Shown piece after piece: positions 50,073-59,546 of a stretch of DNA of 64,000 bases. Within the stretch, counting starts at the first letter, position 1. Every line of letters begins with the position of its first letter. The DNA is from Phycisphaerales bacterium (GTDB lineage: Bacteria > Planctomycetota > Phycisphaerae > Tepidisphaerales > Tepidisphaeraceae), in contig JADYZN010000033.1 in assembly GCA_020853095.1 (NCBI GenBank), positions 62,001 through 126,000 of the forward strand, in the 5' to 3' direction. The notes under the pieces were generated by a model. That model was not told where the DNA came from. It did no database searches and saw only the letters and a program-made list of their open reading frames with translations. The position numbers were made by a program, and so were the translations under genes.

Positions 50073-50897
50073 ATGGCCTGGACCTTGTTCAAACAATTTC
50101 GCCAGTCGATGGGTGCGAAGATCCGCCGTCTTCACGCCGATTCGCTGTGCCGTTGGGTGGCGGATGTGTGCAGCACGCCGCACGCGCTGTCGCACCGCCC
50201 CGTGCTGGTCATCGCGCCCCACCAGGATGATGAGACCCTGGGGTGCGGCGGCCTGATCGCGATGAAACGCGACCTGGGCGTGCCGGTCTCGGTTGTCTTT
50301 GTCACCAACGGGGCCAATTCACATTCCGATCGACCCGATCTGGGAACGATCACCTCCGCCGAGTTGATCGACACCCGCCAGCGCGAGGCGGTGAATGCAT
50401 TGGAAATCCTGGGATTGCCAAGGTCCGATATTCATTTCCTCAATGCCCCCGATGGGATGCTCGATGAATTGAACGGCCCGGACAAACAGGCCCTGATCGA
50501 CCGCCTGGCCTCCATCATGGGGCATGGGCGGCCGCTGGACGTTTATGTTCCCCACCGAAAGGACCGACACAAGGATCATGAGGCCGTGTGGGACCTGGTG
50601 CATGATGCGCTGGCACGGGCCGACGTGGAATATGAACTGTACCAGTATCTGATCTGGATGCCGTGGCGGTCGCCGATTTTCTGGAAATGCGCGCCGGCCG
50701 ACCTGCGCGGGGCGCAGTGCCTCGAGATCAACGGCGTTCTGGATCGGAAAATCCGGGCGATTGATGCGTATCGCTCGCAGCACAGCGTGTTGCCGCCCGG
50801 TTTTCTGGGACGATTTTACGAGCCGTACGAGGTCTTTTTCCGGCCTCACAACGGAGCGGCCAACGGCCATGGACGCCTCAGCGTGCAGCGATGTTGA
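50073..50897 (+). CDS. PIG-L family deacetylase
   Basis: A 274-residue zinc deacetylase (LmbE/PIG-L fold). The metal site is PHQDDETLGCGGLIAMKRDL (His, Asp and Asp) and HRKDRHKDHEAVWDL (the downstream His pair). Members remove N-acetyl groups from GlcNAc-containing lipids or sugar intermediates. Here it is inside an EPS cluster, so it may de-N-acetylate a lipid-linked or nucleotide sugar. It starts 3 nt after the GT4 stop and its end overlaps the next gene by 7 nt. Confidence 0.9.
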   Translation: MAWTLFKQFRQSMGAKIRRLHADSLCRWVADVCSTPHALSHRPVLVIAPHQDDETLGCGGLIAMKRDLGVPVSVVFVTNGANSHSDRPDLGTITSAELIDTRQREAVNALEILGLPRSDIHFLNAPDGMLDELNGPDKQALIDRLASIMGHGRPLDVYVPHRKDRHKDHEAVWDLVHDALARADVEYELYQYLIWMPWRSPIFWKCAPADLRGAQCLEINGVLDRKIRAIDAYRSQHSVLPPGFLGRFYEPYEVFFRPHNGAANGHGRLSVQRC

Positions 50898-52009
50898 AGA
50901 CGCTTTTCATTCACCGTGACCTCCCATTTCATGGGGGCGTGCCGCGTACCATCCTCAATCTTGCAAAATCCTGCGACTTAGGCCGCATCCATATGCACGT
51001 GGCGAGCTTCGTGGCCCCATCGTCCGAAATGCAGTCGGCCTTTGGCGAGCTGGGCATCGCACCGCGTCAACTGGGAGACAAAGGTTACATCCGTCCGGCC
51101 CGCCGGCTGCGTCAATGGGTGCGGCAGGAGCGGATCGACGTGATCGTCGCCAATTCGTTCAAGTCGTACCTGGTCGCCAAAATGGCCTGTGCCGCAAGCC
51201 GCTGCCGCGTGATCCCGTGGGTCCATTCCATTCCATTGGTTCTGGATGGCGCGCTGCGGCGGCGGTTGTTTCACTGGCTGTCGAAAAACGACACGATGGT
51301 CTTCTCATCCAACGCCATCCGAAACGTGCATCGATCACCCGACCACGATGGAAAATCGGCGGTGGTCTACTATGGCGTCGATGACCCATGCGCCAGCGAA
51401 TCCTCCCGGCCATACGAACGATCAATGCGGCGCAAACTGGGCGTGCCGGATGAGGCGCTGGTCCTCTGTTACATCGCTGAATTCATCGGATGGAAGGACC
51501 ATGCAACGCTCCTGCGGGCGATGGATCGCCTGGATGAGCGGCTCAACGCCCATCTGCTGCTGATCGGCACCGGACAATTGTTGGAACAGACCCGCCAACA
51601 GGCCAAATCACTTCAATGCGCCCCGCGCATCCATTTTCTGGGTCCGCGAATGGACGCCCGGAAAATCCTCGGCGTGAGCGACCTGTACGTTCATCCAAGC
51701 CGCGGCGAAGGCTTTGGCCTGGCGGTGGTGGAGGCGATGCTGGCCGGTCGCCCGGTGATCGCATCGCGGGATGGGGCGTTCATCGAATACGTTGACGATG
51801 GAAACAACGGGGTTTTGTTCACGGCCGGCGACGATCAGGACCTGGCGGCGCGGATCACCGAACTGGCCGACGATCGGTTGCTTGGCAAACAGCTCGGACA
51901 ACAGGCGAGAATGTTCGCCTTGCAGACCTTTTCACCGCGTCAATTCGCCGAATCGACCTGCCGGGTAATCGAAAGCGCCGTGATGACCGATCAGGGGAAG
52001 GTGGCATGA
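50891..52009 (+). CDS. glycosyltransferase, GT4 family
   Basis: A 372-residue GT-B enzyme. It starts MLKTLFIHRDLPFHGGVPRT with the Gly-rich turn and contains LCYIAEFIGWKDHATLLRAM, LIGTGQLLEQTRQQA and HPSRGEGFGLAVVEAMLAGR, the donor-binding E-x7-E motif. YNLEC-like features are absent, so the specific donor is unknown. It overlaps the PIG-L gene by 7 nt and its stop overlaps the next start (ATGA at 52006-52009). Confidence 0.92.
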   Translation: MLKTLFIHRDLPFHGGVPRTILNLAKSCDLGRIHMHVASFVAPSSEMQSAFGELGIAPRQLGDKGYIRPARRLRQWVRQERIDVIVANSFKSYLVAKMACAASRCRVIPWVHSIPLVLDGALRRRLFHWLSKNDTMVFSSNAIRNVHRSPDHDGKSAVVYYGVDDPCASESSRPYERSMRRKLGVPDEALVLCYIAEFIGWKDHATLLRAMDRLDERLNAHLLLIGTGQLLEQTRQQAKSLQCAPRIHFLGPRMDARKILGVSDLYVHPSRGEGFGLAVVEAMLAGRPVIASRDGAFIEYVDDGNNGVLFTAGDDQDLAARITELADDRLLGKQLGQQARMFALQTFSPRQFAESTCRVIESAVMTDQGKVA

Positions 52010-53403
52010 GCCGGACGATCAACCCCGAACTTCCCGCCGTGTCGCCCGTCCGGCCGCCGATCGCCGTGAAACCCGCGTCGTCGCGCCTGCCCTGGGCGGA
52101 CAAATACCTGCTGTGGCTGTCGATTGTACTCTGCGGCTACGCCATGGCCGGCCGGGGGTTCGCGTACATCGGCGTGCCGCCGTTGTTCATCGGCGAATTC
52201 ACGCTGATGTTGGGGCTGGTGGCCCTGGTGGTGTCGGCAAACGTCGGGCGGATCATGGGTTCGGGATTGATCTGGCTGATCGTCGTCTTCATGGGTTGGG
52301 GGGCGATGCGAACCATCCCCTACATCCACGAATACGGCATCGACGCGCTGCGCGATGGGATGACCTGGGGTTATGCCTCCTACGCGATCATCGTGGCCGC
52401 GTTGATCGCCGCCCATCCGGAACGACTGCTGGTACTGATGGCGCGATACCGGAAATTCGTCTGGATCGTGCTGTTGCTAGGCCCGATTTTCTGGCTGATC
52501 GCCCGTTTCGCCAAGCCGGTGATGCCGCTGTGGCCATGGGCCAACGTTGAATTGATCGAAGTCAAAGGAGGCGACTACGCGGTCCACCTGGGTGGGGTTT
52601 ACGCCTATCTGGTCAGCGTGGGAAGGTTGAGCAACCCCTGGGTTCCGTTGATTTTTCTGCCGATCGGCCTGGCGATGAACGTAACCGGTCGTGCGGCCAT
52701 GCTGTCGTTCATCCTCTGCGCCGCCGTCGCCACGGCATTGAGGCCTTTGACGCGGTTCATGGTGAAACTGCCGATTGTGATCCTGCTGCTGGTCGCGTTT
52801 GGATGGGGTTTGGATGCCCACCTGAAGGCCGGGCCGGAAGTGACACGCGAGATTTCGGTGACGCAGTTGTTCAAGACGCTGGACAGCATCCTTCCGGGCA
52901 ACCGCCACCACGACCTCGATTCGACCAAGGAATGGCGGCTGGACTGGTGGGACAAGATCGTCAAATACACGATCCACGGCCCCTATTTCTGGACCGGCAA
53001 GGGGTTTGGCGTCAACCTGGCCAACGACGATGGATTTCAGGTGTTTGCCGATGAATCGCTGCGCAGCCCTCACAGCGCCCACCTGAGCATTCTCGCCCGC
53101 ACCGGCGTGCCGGGATTGTCGATCTGGATCGCCCTGCACGCGGCGTGGATCCTGACGATGTTCAACGCCTATTTTTCCGCCCGCAAGCTGGGCCACAAGC
53201 GATGGTGCGGAATTTTCGCATTCATCATGGCCTACTGGATCGCGTTTATCATCAATGCGTCGTTTGACGTATACTTGGAAGGGCCAATGGGTGCGATCTG
53301 GTTCTGGTCCCTGGTCGGATTTGGCATCGGCGCGGTCTGGGTGCATAAAAACCGGCCATGGATATTAGAGTCAGGCAACGATGCGGTTGTTGATCGCGCA
53401 TAA
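52006..53403 (+). CDS. O-antigen ligase/polymerase-like membrane protein (Wzy/WaaL)
   Basis: A 465-residue polytopic membrane protein with about eleven helices. A large extracytoplasmic loop and RSPHSAHLSILARTGVPGLS, the Wzy_C signature, are visible near residue 345. Such proteins polymerise repeat units or transfer finished chains. The cluster has no other polymerase, so it probably is the EPS polymerase. It starts with an ATGA overlap and its 3' end overlaps the next glycosyltransferase gene by 23 nt. Confidence 0.87.
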   Translation: MSRTINPELPAVSPVRPPIAVKPASSRLPWADKYLLWLSIVLCGYAMAGRGFAYIGVPPLFIGEFTLMLGLVALVVSANVGRIMGSGLIWLIVVFMGWGAMRTIPYIHEYGIDALRDGMTWGYASYAIIVAALIAAHPERLLVLMARYRKFVWIVLLLGPIFWLIARFAKPVMPLWPWANVELIEVKGGDYAVHLGGVYAYLVSVGRLSNPWVPLIFLPIGLAMNVTGRAAMLSFILCAAVATALRPLTRFMVKLPIVILLLVAFGWGLDAHLKAGPEVTREISVTQLFKTLDSILPGNRHHDLDSTKEWRLDWWDKIVKYTIHGPYFWTGKGFGVNLANDDGFQVFADESLRSPHSAHLSILARTGVPGLSIWIALHAAWILTMFNAYFSARKLGHKRWCGIFAFIMAYWIAFIINASFDVYLEGPMGAIWFWSLVGFGIGAVWVHKNRPWILESGNDAVVDRA

Positions 53404-54589
53404 TTTCTACCAGCAGCCCGGCGGAGAGGATCAGGTATTCGCCGCCGAGTGCGAACTGCTCCGGTCACACGGCCACCACGTCCACGAATACGTGGTCCAC
53501 AACGACGATCTGCACCACCAGAGCCATCTGGGAATCGCCGCCTGCACGTTCTGGAACCACCGGGTGTATCGTGAACTGGGTCGAATCGTCCGCGACCAGT
53601 CGATCGAGGTGGCGCATTTTCACAACACCTTTCCGCTGATGTCCCCATCGGTCTATTTCGCGGCCCGCAAAAACGGGGCGGCGGTGGTGCAAACGTTGCA
53701 CAATTTTCGCCTGATCTGCCCGGCGGCGACCCTCTTTCGTAATGGAAAATTGTGTGAAGAATGCGTCGGCCGAACCCCCTGGCCGGCCGTGGTGCATGGA
53801 TGTTACCGCAACAGCCGGTCGATCACCGCCGTCATCGCCGCCATGACCAGCGTGCATCACGCGGCCGGGACGTATGCCGACGCGGTGGACCGGTTCATCG
53901 TGCTGACCGAATTCGCGAAGAATAAATTTATGGCCGGAGGTCTGCCGGCCGGACAAGTCGTCCTCAAACCCAATTTCGTCCCCAACAACCCCTCCCCCGG
54001 CACGGGAACCGGCGGATATGCGGTCTACGTCGGCCGGCTGGCCATGGAAAAAGGGATCGAGACGATGCTCCAGGCGTGGAAAGGGCTGGCCGGCCGCATC
54101 CCGCTGAAAATCATCGGCGATGGACTATTGCGCCCGCTGGTCGAGCGGGCCTCAAAAGAAATCCCCGGCATCCAGTGGCTGGGCCGCTTGCCCATGGAAC
54201 AGGTGATGCACCATCTGGGCGAGGCCGCGATGCTGATTTTTCCGTCGATCTGGTACGAAGGACAGCCGCGCACGATGGTTGAAGCGTTCGCCAAGGGCAC
54301 GCCAATCGTCGCCTCCAATCTCGGGTCGATGGTCGAGATGATCGCCGATGGTCGAACCGGCCGGCTTTTTACCCCCGGCGATCCCGCGGCCCTCGCGCAA
54401 ACGGTCGAGCAACTGTGGCAAAACCCCTCGCAACTGGCCTCCATGCGTCCGCTGGCGAGATTGGAATACCAGAAGCATTATTCGGCCGATCAGAACCACC
54501 AGATGCTGATGGGAATTTATGCCGACGCCATTCGACGAAGACAGGAAAGTTCACACCCTGTCCGATCGGGGTTGGCGACGACCTTTTAG
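53381..54589 (+). CDS. glycosyltransferase, GT4 family
   Basis: A 402-residue GT-B enzyme. The start MRLLIAHNFYQQPGGEDQVF holds the PGG turn of the acceptor domain, followed by VAHFHNTFPLMSPSVYFAAR and QTLHNFRLICPAATLFRNGK. The C-terminal half has YAVYVGRLAMEKGIETMLQA and FPSIWYEGQPRTMVEAFAKG. A CEECVGRTPWPAVVHGCYRN segment in the middle is common in this subgroup. It is the last gene of the EPS cluster and overlaps the preceding polymerase gene by 23 nt. Confidence 0.92.
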   Translation: MRLLIAHNFYQQPGGEDQVFAAECELLRSHGHHVHEYVVHNDDLHHQSHLGIAACTFWNHRVYRELGRIVRDQSIEVAHFHNTFPLMSPSVYFAARKNGAAVVQTLHNFRLICPAATLFRNGKLCEECVGRTPWPAVVHGCYRNSRSITAVIAAMTSVHHAAGTYADAVDRFIVLTEFAKNKFMAGGLPAGQVVLKPNFVPNNPSPGTGTGGYAVYVGRLAMEKGIETMLQAWKGLAGRIPLKIIGDGLLRPLVERASKEIPGIQWLGRLPMEQVMHHLGEAAMLIFPSIWYEGQPRTMVEAFAKGTPIVASNLGSMVEMIADGRTGRLFTPGDPAALAQTVEQLWQNPSQLASMRPLARLEYQKHYSADQNHQMLMGIYADAIRRRQESSHPVRSGLATTF

Positions 54590-54603
54590 GGACTTCCCTC
54601 CGC

Positions 54604-54632
54604 CTGACAAGACCCCCGCCCGCCGGTATAAC
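54604..54632 (+). promoter_or_regulatory. promoter of trpS (leaderless type)
   Basis: CTGACA (54604-54609), a 17 nt spacer and TATAAC (54627-54632). The ATG of trpS at 54640 is 7 nt downstream, at the expected +1. The best -35/-10 pair among the leaderless candidates. Confidence 0.7.
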
Positions 54633-54639
54633 TGCCGCC

Positions 54640-55740
54640 ATGACGACCCCCGCCAAACAGCGCATCCTCACCGGCGACACCCCCACCGGCAAACTCCACC
54701 TGGGCCACTATGTCGGCTCGGTGGAAAACCGCCTGGCCCTGCAGGATCAATTTGACTGTTATTTCATCATCGCCAACAAACACGCCTTCACCACCCGCGC
54801 TGACCGGCCGGCCGAGATTCGACAGAGCGTCCTCGAAATCGCCACCGATTATCTGGCCTGCGGCATCGACCCCAACCGTTCGACCATGTTCATCCAAAGC
54901 GAAGTGCCGGCGATTGATGAATTGACCTTTTTCTTCGCGATGCTGATCCCGTTCAACCGGGTGATGCGCAATCCAACCCTCAAGGATGAGATTCGCGACA
55001 AGGAACTGGGAGACAATTATCCGTTCGGGTTTCCGATGTACGCGGTGGGACAGTGTGCGGACATCCTGGCGTTTCGCCCCGAACTGGTTCCCGTGGGAGA
55101 GGATCAACTGCCGCATCTGGAGATGACCCGCGAAGTCGCCCGTCGGTTCGACCAGGTTTACTGCGGCGTCGATCCGCAGACGCAGGACAAGGATTACGTT
55201 TCGGCCGGCGGGCTGTTTCCGGTCATCCAGCCGAAGCTGGGGCGGGTCAAACGCCTGGTGGGATTGGGCGCGCCCGGGCCGGATGGCAACTTGTTGAAAA
55301 TGTCCAAGTCGCTCAACAACGCCATCTTCCTCTCGGACGATGCGGATGCGGTTCAGAAAAAAGTGATGGGAATGTACACCGACCCCAAACGACTGCGGGC
55401 CACCGATCCGGGCGAAACCGACCCGGCCAAAAACCCACTGTGGGCGTTCCACGAGACGTTCAATCCGGATCAGGCCTGGGTCGATGAACACCGGGAGCTG
55501 TACCAAAACGGAAAAGTCGGCGATGTGGCCATCAAGAAAAAACTGATTGAAGTGCTCAACACGTTGCTGGAACCGATTCGCACCCGCCGGCGCCATTATG
55601 AACAACGCCCCGATGAGGTGCTGGACGTCCTGCGAATGGGCACCAAGCGCGCCAACATCATCGCCGAACAGACGGTCCAACTGGCCAAACAGGCCATGAA
55701 ACAGGATTATTTCCTCCGCCAACTGGCTATTGGTGGTTGA
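54640..55740 (+). CDS. trpS: tryptophanyl-tRNA synthetase
   Basis: A 366-residue class I synthetase that charges tRNA-Trp. HIGH-like motif is GKLHLGHYVGSVEN, and KMSKS-like motif is LLKMSKSLNNAIFL. DNYPFGFPMYAVGQCADILA and LVPVGEDQLPHLEMTREVAR bracket the active-site region. The length is slightly above the usual 330, from a C-terminal tail. The start at 54640 is the family start and coincides with the expected transcription start. Its 3' end overlaps the convergent membrane protein gene by 14 nt. Confidence 0.96.
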   Translation: MTTPAKQRILTGDTPTGKLHLGHYVGSVENRLALQDQFDCYFIIANKHAFTTRADRPAEIRQSVLEIATDYLACGIDPNRSTMFIQSEVPAIDELTFFFAMLIPFNRVMRNPTLKDEIRDKELGDNYPFGFPMYAVGQCADILAFRPELVPVGEDQLPHLEMTREVARRFDQVYCGVDPQTQDKDYVSAGGLFPVIQPKLGRVKRLVGLGAPGPDGNLLKMSKSLNNAIFLSDDADAVQKKVMGMYTDPKRLRATDPGETDPAKNPLWAFHETFNPDQAWVDEHRELYQNGKVGDVAIKKKLIEVLNTLLEPIRTRRRHYEQRPDEVLDVLRMGTKRANIIAEQTVQLAKQAMKQDYFLRQLAIGG

Positions 55741-56137
55741 TCGGTTGACCCTTGACCGCCATCCGGGCGCGAACGATCAGCCAGTGCCACAGGCCCGCGA
55801 AAATGATGAGCAGGATCGTCATCAGCACCTGAGGCCCCGGCCCGGCGCTGTCGCCCCATTGGAAAGCCAGCACGATCGCCAGCATCAGGATGATCAGCCA
55901 GGCCATCAGCCGAGCGCCCCGGATCGCCCCGGACCGGCCGTAATACGTTCCCACCCCAAGCATCACGCAGACCAGCCCCCAGACCAGCAGGATGCTGCCG
56001 AATATCCCCGCGTTGGGGGCCTTCGCACCAATGGCATGAACCAACACCTGCATCGATCCGGCGATCATCAACGCGCCGACCAGCAGTGTCGCCGATGAAG
56101 CCAGAGCCAGCCGCCACGATCGGATGGGCGCTTTCAT
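55727..56137 (-). CDS. small membrane protein of unknown function
   Basis: A 136-residue protein with four hydrophobic helices: LASSATLLVGALMIAGSMQV, GSILLVWGLVCVMLGVGTYY, LMAWLIILMLAIVLAFQW and VLMTILLIIFAGLWHWLIV. No family is recognised. It begins 13 nt after the stop of the von Willebrand protein gene and is likely co-transcribed with it, so the two may work together in the membrane. It is convergent with trpS. Confidence 0.75.
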   Translation of the reverse strand: MKAPIRSWRLALASSATLLVGALMIAGSMQVLVHAIGAKAPNAGIFGSILLVWGLVCVMLGVGTYYGRSGAIRGARLMAWLIILMLAIVLAFQWGDSAGPGPQVLMTILLIIFAGLWHWLIVRARMAVKGQPINHQ

Positions 56138-56150
56138 CAAATCTCATCCC

Positions 56151-58151
56151 TTACAAATGAACCCGCCGGGTGTAGACCCACCACTCGATCACCAGCAGCG
56201 GCAACACCCCCACCGCGATGATCCACCACCACCATTCCATGCGCGACTTGCCTTCATCGCCCGCGATGATCGTGCCGATGTCGCCGGGAGGATGATCCAG
56301 CGGCATCAGGTTGCTTTCGTTGGCATCCAGCAGATTGACCGCCAGTTGTTCAAAATGCCCAATCGGCGGCCGGGTCGCGTACACCCCAACCCGATCCATC
56401 GACGGCAGGACAAAATCGCCCGACGGTGGCACATCCACCCCCACCGTCCCCATCGGCCCATCGAGTTGCACCCGCTTCAGTTGTGAATCAACCTTTTGCA
56501 GATCGCTCCGCGGCACACGCGGCGTGGAGCCGGGCGGATACGATTGCCGGACATCCATCTCCGAACCAATCGCCAGATATTGCATCGCATTGGACATGAA
56601 CAACGGAAAACTCACCCTCAACGGCCAGTTGCTTTGCAGCAGGTCAAACGCCACCACAAGGTGCGTCCGGCGACCTTCGCGATACAGCGCCATCAACGGC
56701 CCTTTGTCGCCTTCCATCAAAACCTCGGCCTCGGGAGGAACCTGCAACCGGACCGCCTCGCCAACGTAAACCCGCCCCAGCGACAGATTCCGCAGCATCG
56801 GATGGTCGCGTTTCCAATCCAGCACGCTCACATCTCCAAGCAGCGCCGGCTTGTCATGTTCCATCACCATCGACAGCTTCAAATCCGGCGGAACGACGCC
56901 AAAATAGATGAAACTGCCGGCCGGCGGCAGTTGCCTGGGCCGATACCGATCAAACAAAATCACGTCAAACCGACCCGGATTGTTGTTCTCCTGTTTGAAC
57001 GCCGATTCATAAACCCCAGGCGCAACGATGGCGGGGTCTTTCAAATTCAGGCTCTGGATGGCTTTTTCAAGAAAATAATTTCCACCCGTCACCAGCATCA
57101 CGCGCAACGGCTTGGGAGGCGGAACCACCACGAACGCCGCATCGTCGGCCGTCAGCGCATTGCGGTCTTTTTGCATCTGTTCAACCTTCACCAGCGCCGA
57201 ACGATCCAATTCAACCGAAAATTCGACGCTGTCCCGGGCCGGCTCGCTCTCCTGTTCGCCCGCCTTGCGCCGCTCATCCGTCCAAGATTCAGGAAACAGC
57301 ACCGCCGAAGCGACCCGGATGGATTGCCCGTCGATGCTCAACTGCACCATCGGCTTGACGATCTGTGAACCATAATTCGCCAGCCGGGCGAAAATCTGCA
57401 CCTCGGTGGGCCGCTCATAATTCCGCTTGGCGCTCATCGAGACGATGGCGATGTTGTCGGCCTGATCCGAACCGATGCGAACGAAATGTAAATCTCCATC
57501 AAGTTTCAACTCTTTGGCATCCGCCACCCGCCCATCGGAAAAGACAAATACCTCCGGCCGACTCTGGCCCGATTGGGAGGGTTCGTTTGATGCTCCGGAT
57601 GCCTCGACCATCTGATACGCCAGCTTCAACCGCGATCTTCGGTCGGTTTGTTCAATCCCATCAATCGCAGACCGCAATGTGGCCGGATCCGTGGTGAACG
57701 GTTGAACCATCATGGCCGAATCCGAAAATTCGATCACGGCCGCGGCCGTCCCCCGCTCCATCGTGCCGACCAGCGCCTTGGCACGTTGTTTGGCCTCATC
57801 AAGACGGGAATGCCCGTCAATGTCCCTGGCCGCCATCGAGGCCGAACGATCGATCAGGATCAGAGTCCTTTTGCCCGCCTTCAAAAGGTTGTTGCTCACC
57901 GGCCGGGCCAGCGCCAGACACAACAGCAACATCAGCAATAACTGAAGCAACAGCAACAGGTTGCGTCGCAGGCGTTGAAACGGAGCGTTCACCTGCAAAT
58001 CCAAGATGGCTTTTCGCCACAACACCGTCGATGAAACCAGCCGTTCGGGACGGCGCAATTTCAGAAAATACAGAACCAGCAGCAATGGAACCGCGATCGC
58101 CGCAGCCCACAACGCCGGCCCAGGATTGAGAAATTGCGGAAATCCGCTCAC
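56151..58151 (-). CDS. BatA-like von Willebrand factor A membrane protein
   Basis: A 666-residue protein. The N-terminal BatA domain (FLNPGPALWAAAIAVPLLLV, then WRKAILDLQVNAPFQRLRRN) has membrane helices and RLVSSTVLW. The vWA domain contains LILIDRSASMAARD, the DxSxS MIDAS motif, and FVFSDGRVADAKE. A long extracytoplasmic region precedes one C-terminal helix (WWWIIAVGVLPLLVIEWWV). Related proteins act in aerotolerance or gliding/secretion complexes, but the role is not certain. I chose GTG at 58151 because conserved sequence begins just after it and TATACT lies 7 nt upstream. A small membrane protein gene follows. Confidence 0.87.
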   Translation of the reverse strand: MSGFPQFLNPGPALWAAAIAVPLLLVLYFLKLRRPERLVSSTVLWRKAILDLQVNAPFQRLRRNLLLLLQLLLMLLLCLALARPVSNNLLKAGKRTLILIDRSASMAARDIDGHSRLDEAKQRAKALVGTMERGTAAAVIEFSDSAMMVQPFTTDPATLRSAIDGIEQTDRRSRLKLAYQMVEASGASNEPSQSGQSRPEVFVFSDGRVADAKELKLDGDLHFVRIGSDQADNIAIVSMSAKRNYERPTEVQIFARLANYGSQIVKPMVQLSIDGQSIRVASAVLFPESWTDERRKAGEQESEPARDSVEFSVELDRSALVKVEQMQKDRNALTADDAAFVVVPPPKPLRVMLVTGGNYFLEKAIQSLNLKDPAIVAPGVYESAFKQENNNPGRFDVILFDRYRPRQLPPAGSFIYFGVVPPDLKLSMVMEHDKPALLGDVSVLDWKRDHPMLRNLSLGRVYVGEAVRLQVPPEAEVLMEGDKGPLMALYREGRRTHLVVAFDLLQSNWPLRVSFPLFMSNAMQYLAIGSEMDVRQSYPPGSTPRVPRSDLQKVDSQLKRVQLDGPMGTVGVDVPPSGDFVLPSMDRVGVYATRPPIGHFEQLAVNLLDANESNLMPLDHPPGDIGTIIAGDEGKSRMEWWWWIIAVGVLPLLVIEWWVYTRRVHL

Positions 58152-58158
58152 GGCCGAA

Positions 58159-58164
58159 AGTATA
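58159..58164 (-). promoter_or_regulatory. -10 box of the von Willebrand protein gene (leaderless type)
   Basis: TATACT on the minus strand, 7 nt before the GTG start at 58151. No clear -35. Confidence 0.5.
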
Positions 58165-58200
58165 TCGCCGGTTCCCCCAGCCGTCGCGATCAGGCAGGTA

Positions 58201-58392
58201 TTATACGCGGGTGATGGTGTACCCCGGCGGATCGCTGGCGGGAAACGACTCCATCGACGCCTCCTCCACGTTGTCAATCGCCTGCTGCGTGGGGCGTTTG
58301 GGCTTTTCCGGCCGATCCTCCTGATGTTTCAAGGGCCGGCGACGATCTTCCGCTTGATCCGGAGATTGGTTGGATGAGGGTTTGGCGTTCAT
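58201..58392 (-). CDS. small conserved protein with ESFPASDPPG motif
   Basis: A 63-residue hydrophilic protein. The C-terminus NVEEASMESFPASDPPGYTI matches a family of short bacterial proteins of unknown function that share the EEASMESFPASDPP core. The N-terminal part is charged and low in complexity (Lys, Glu, Pro, Arg). AGGAG lies 7 nt before the ATG at 58392, after a TATAAT (58419-58414). It is probably a folded or intrinsically disordered stress-related peptide; no function is established. Confidence 0.75.
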   Translation of the reverse strand: MNAKPSSNQSPDQAEDRRRPLKHQEDRPEKPKRPTQQAIDNVEEASMESFPASDPPGYTITRV

Positions 58393-58413
58393 CGACAACT
58401 CCTTTCACCATCC

Positions 58414-58419
58414 ATTATA
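58414..58419 (-). promoter_or_regulatory. -10 box of the small ESFPASDPPG gene
   Basis: TATAAT on the minus strand, about 21 nt before the ATG, leaving room for a leader with AGGAG. This contrasts with the leaderless promoters in the window. Confidence 0.55.
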
Positions 58420-58456
58420 GGCATGGCAAAAGGCACACCGCCGAAAAACGTCCACT

Positions 58457-59521
58457 TCAGGAAGCGCCCGCCCCGTTTAATTTCTGACGGATGAAATCGG
58501 CCCGGGCCGCCCGGCGAACATCCCCTTCGAGCTTGCGACCCTGCAATTTCTGCAGATGGGCCGGCTGGGTCAGCAAAAACAGCTCATTGACCATGCGAAT
58601 GTCCATTTCCTTGACCCGCCCCAGATTGATTCCCATCCGCAGGTGACTGAGCAGAAACAAAACCTCCTCGCTGGTCATCAGCCGCGCGGTGCGAAGGATC
58701 CCCAACGACCGGCACACTTTGTCATCCAGCGCGACCGTCCGGTCGTTGAGCAACGTCCGGCGGGCATGGTGTTCGTAATCAATGATCTTGGGGATCACCA
58801 GGTGCTTGAAATCGCTGATGATCTCATCCTCGGTCTTGCCCAGCGTCGTCTGGTTTGAAATCTGATAAAAATCGCCGGTCGCCTCGGTCCCCTCACCATA
58901 CAACCCGCGCACCGCCAATCGCATCTCCTTGGCGGCGCGGAACACCTTTTCAATCTCGCCGGTCAGTTTCAACGCCGGCAGGTGCAGCATGACGCTGACG
59001 CGGATGCCCGTGCCGACGTTGGTCGGGCAGGCCGTCAAATAGCCAAACCGTGGATGAAACGCGAAATCGAGCTTTGATTCGAGCTTGTCGTCGATCTCGT
59101 TGATCTGTTCCCACGCCTCCTCCAGTTGCAAACCCGAACGCAAAACCTGCAACCGCAAATGGTCCTCCTCGTTGACCATGATGGAGACCGACTCATCCTC
59201 ACCGATCGCCACGCCGCGTGCCCCCTCGGCGGTGGCGTGCGGCTTGCTGATCAGATGCCGCTCAACCAGCAGCGATCGGTCGATCTCCGGCGCTGACTCC
59301 AGGTCCACGTACAACGTCTGCGGCGAAATCTGCGCATCAAGAATCACCTCACGCACGCGCTTTTCCAGCGCCTGCCGTTCGTGCCGCGAGATGCGGGTCA
59401 AAAAAGAATATCCGCTGACGTTGCGGGCCAGGCGAATGCGTGAGGAAATGACGATCTCGCTCATCGGCCCGCTGCCGCGAAGCCATTCGCCCGCCCGGTT
59501 CGTTAAATCGCTGAGTTTCAT
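58457..59521 (-). CDS. mcsB: protein arginine kinase McsB
   Basis: A 354-residue phosphagen-kinase-fold enzyme that phosphorylates arginine side chains, marking proteins for ClpCP degradation in Gram-positives. SEIVISSRIRLARNVSGYSF, GVAIGEDESVSIMVNEEDHL, HPRFGYLTACPTNVGTGIRV (with the catalytic Cys of this fold) and LGILRTARLMTSEEVLFLLS are visible. The start at 59521 follows the mcsA stop by 25 nt. No ctsR or clpC is adjacent, but other proteins could complete the pathway. Confidence 0.94.
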   Translation of the reverse strand: MKLSDLTNRAGEWLRGSGPMSEIVISSRIRLARNVSGYSFLTRISRHERQALEKRVREVILDAQISPQTLYVDLESAPEIDRSLLVERHLISKPHATAEGARGVAIGEDESVSIMVNEEDHLRLQVLRSGLQLEEAWEQINEIDDKLESKLDFAFHPRFGYLTACPTNVGTGIRVSVMLHLPALKLTGEIEKVFRAAKEMRLAVRGLYGEGTEATGDFYQISNQTTLGKTEDEIISDFKHLVIPKIIDYEHHARRTLLNDRTVALDDKVCRSLGILRTARLMTSEEVLFLLSHLRMGINLGRVKEMDIRMVNELFLLTQPAHLQKLQGRKLEGDVRRAARADFIRQKLNGAGAS

Positions 59522-59546
59522 GATGGTTCTGGGTCGCCGGTGGCGA

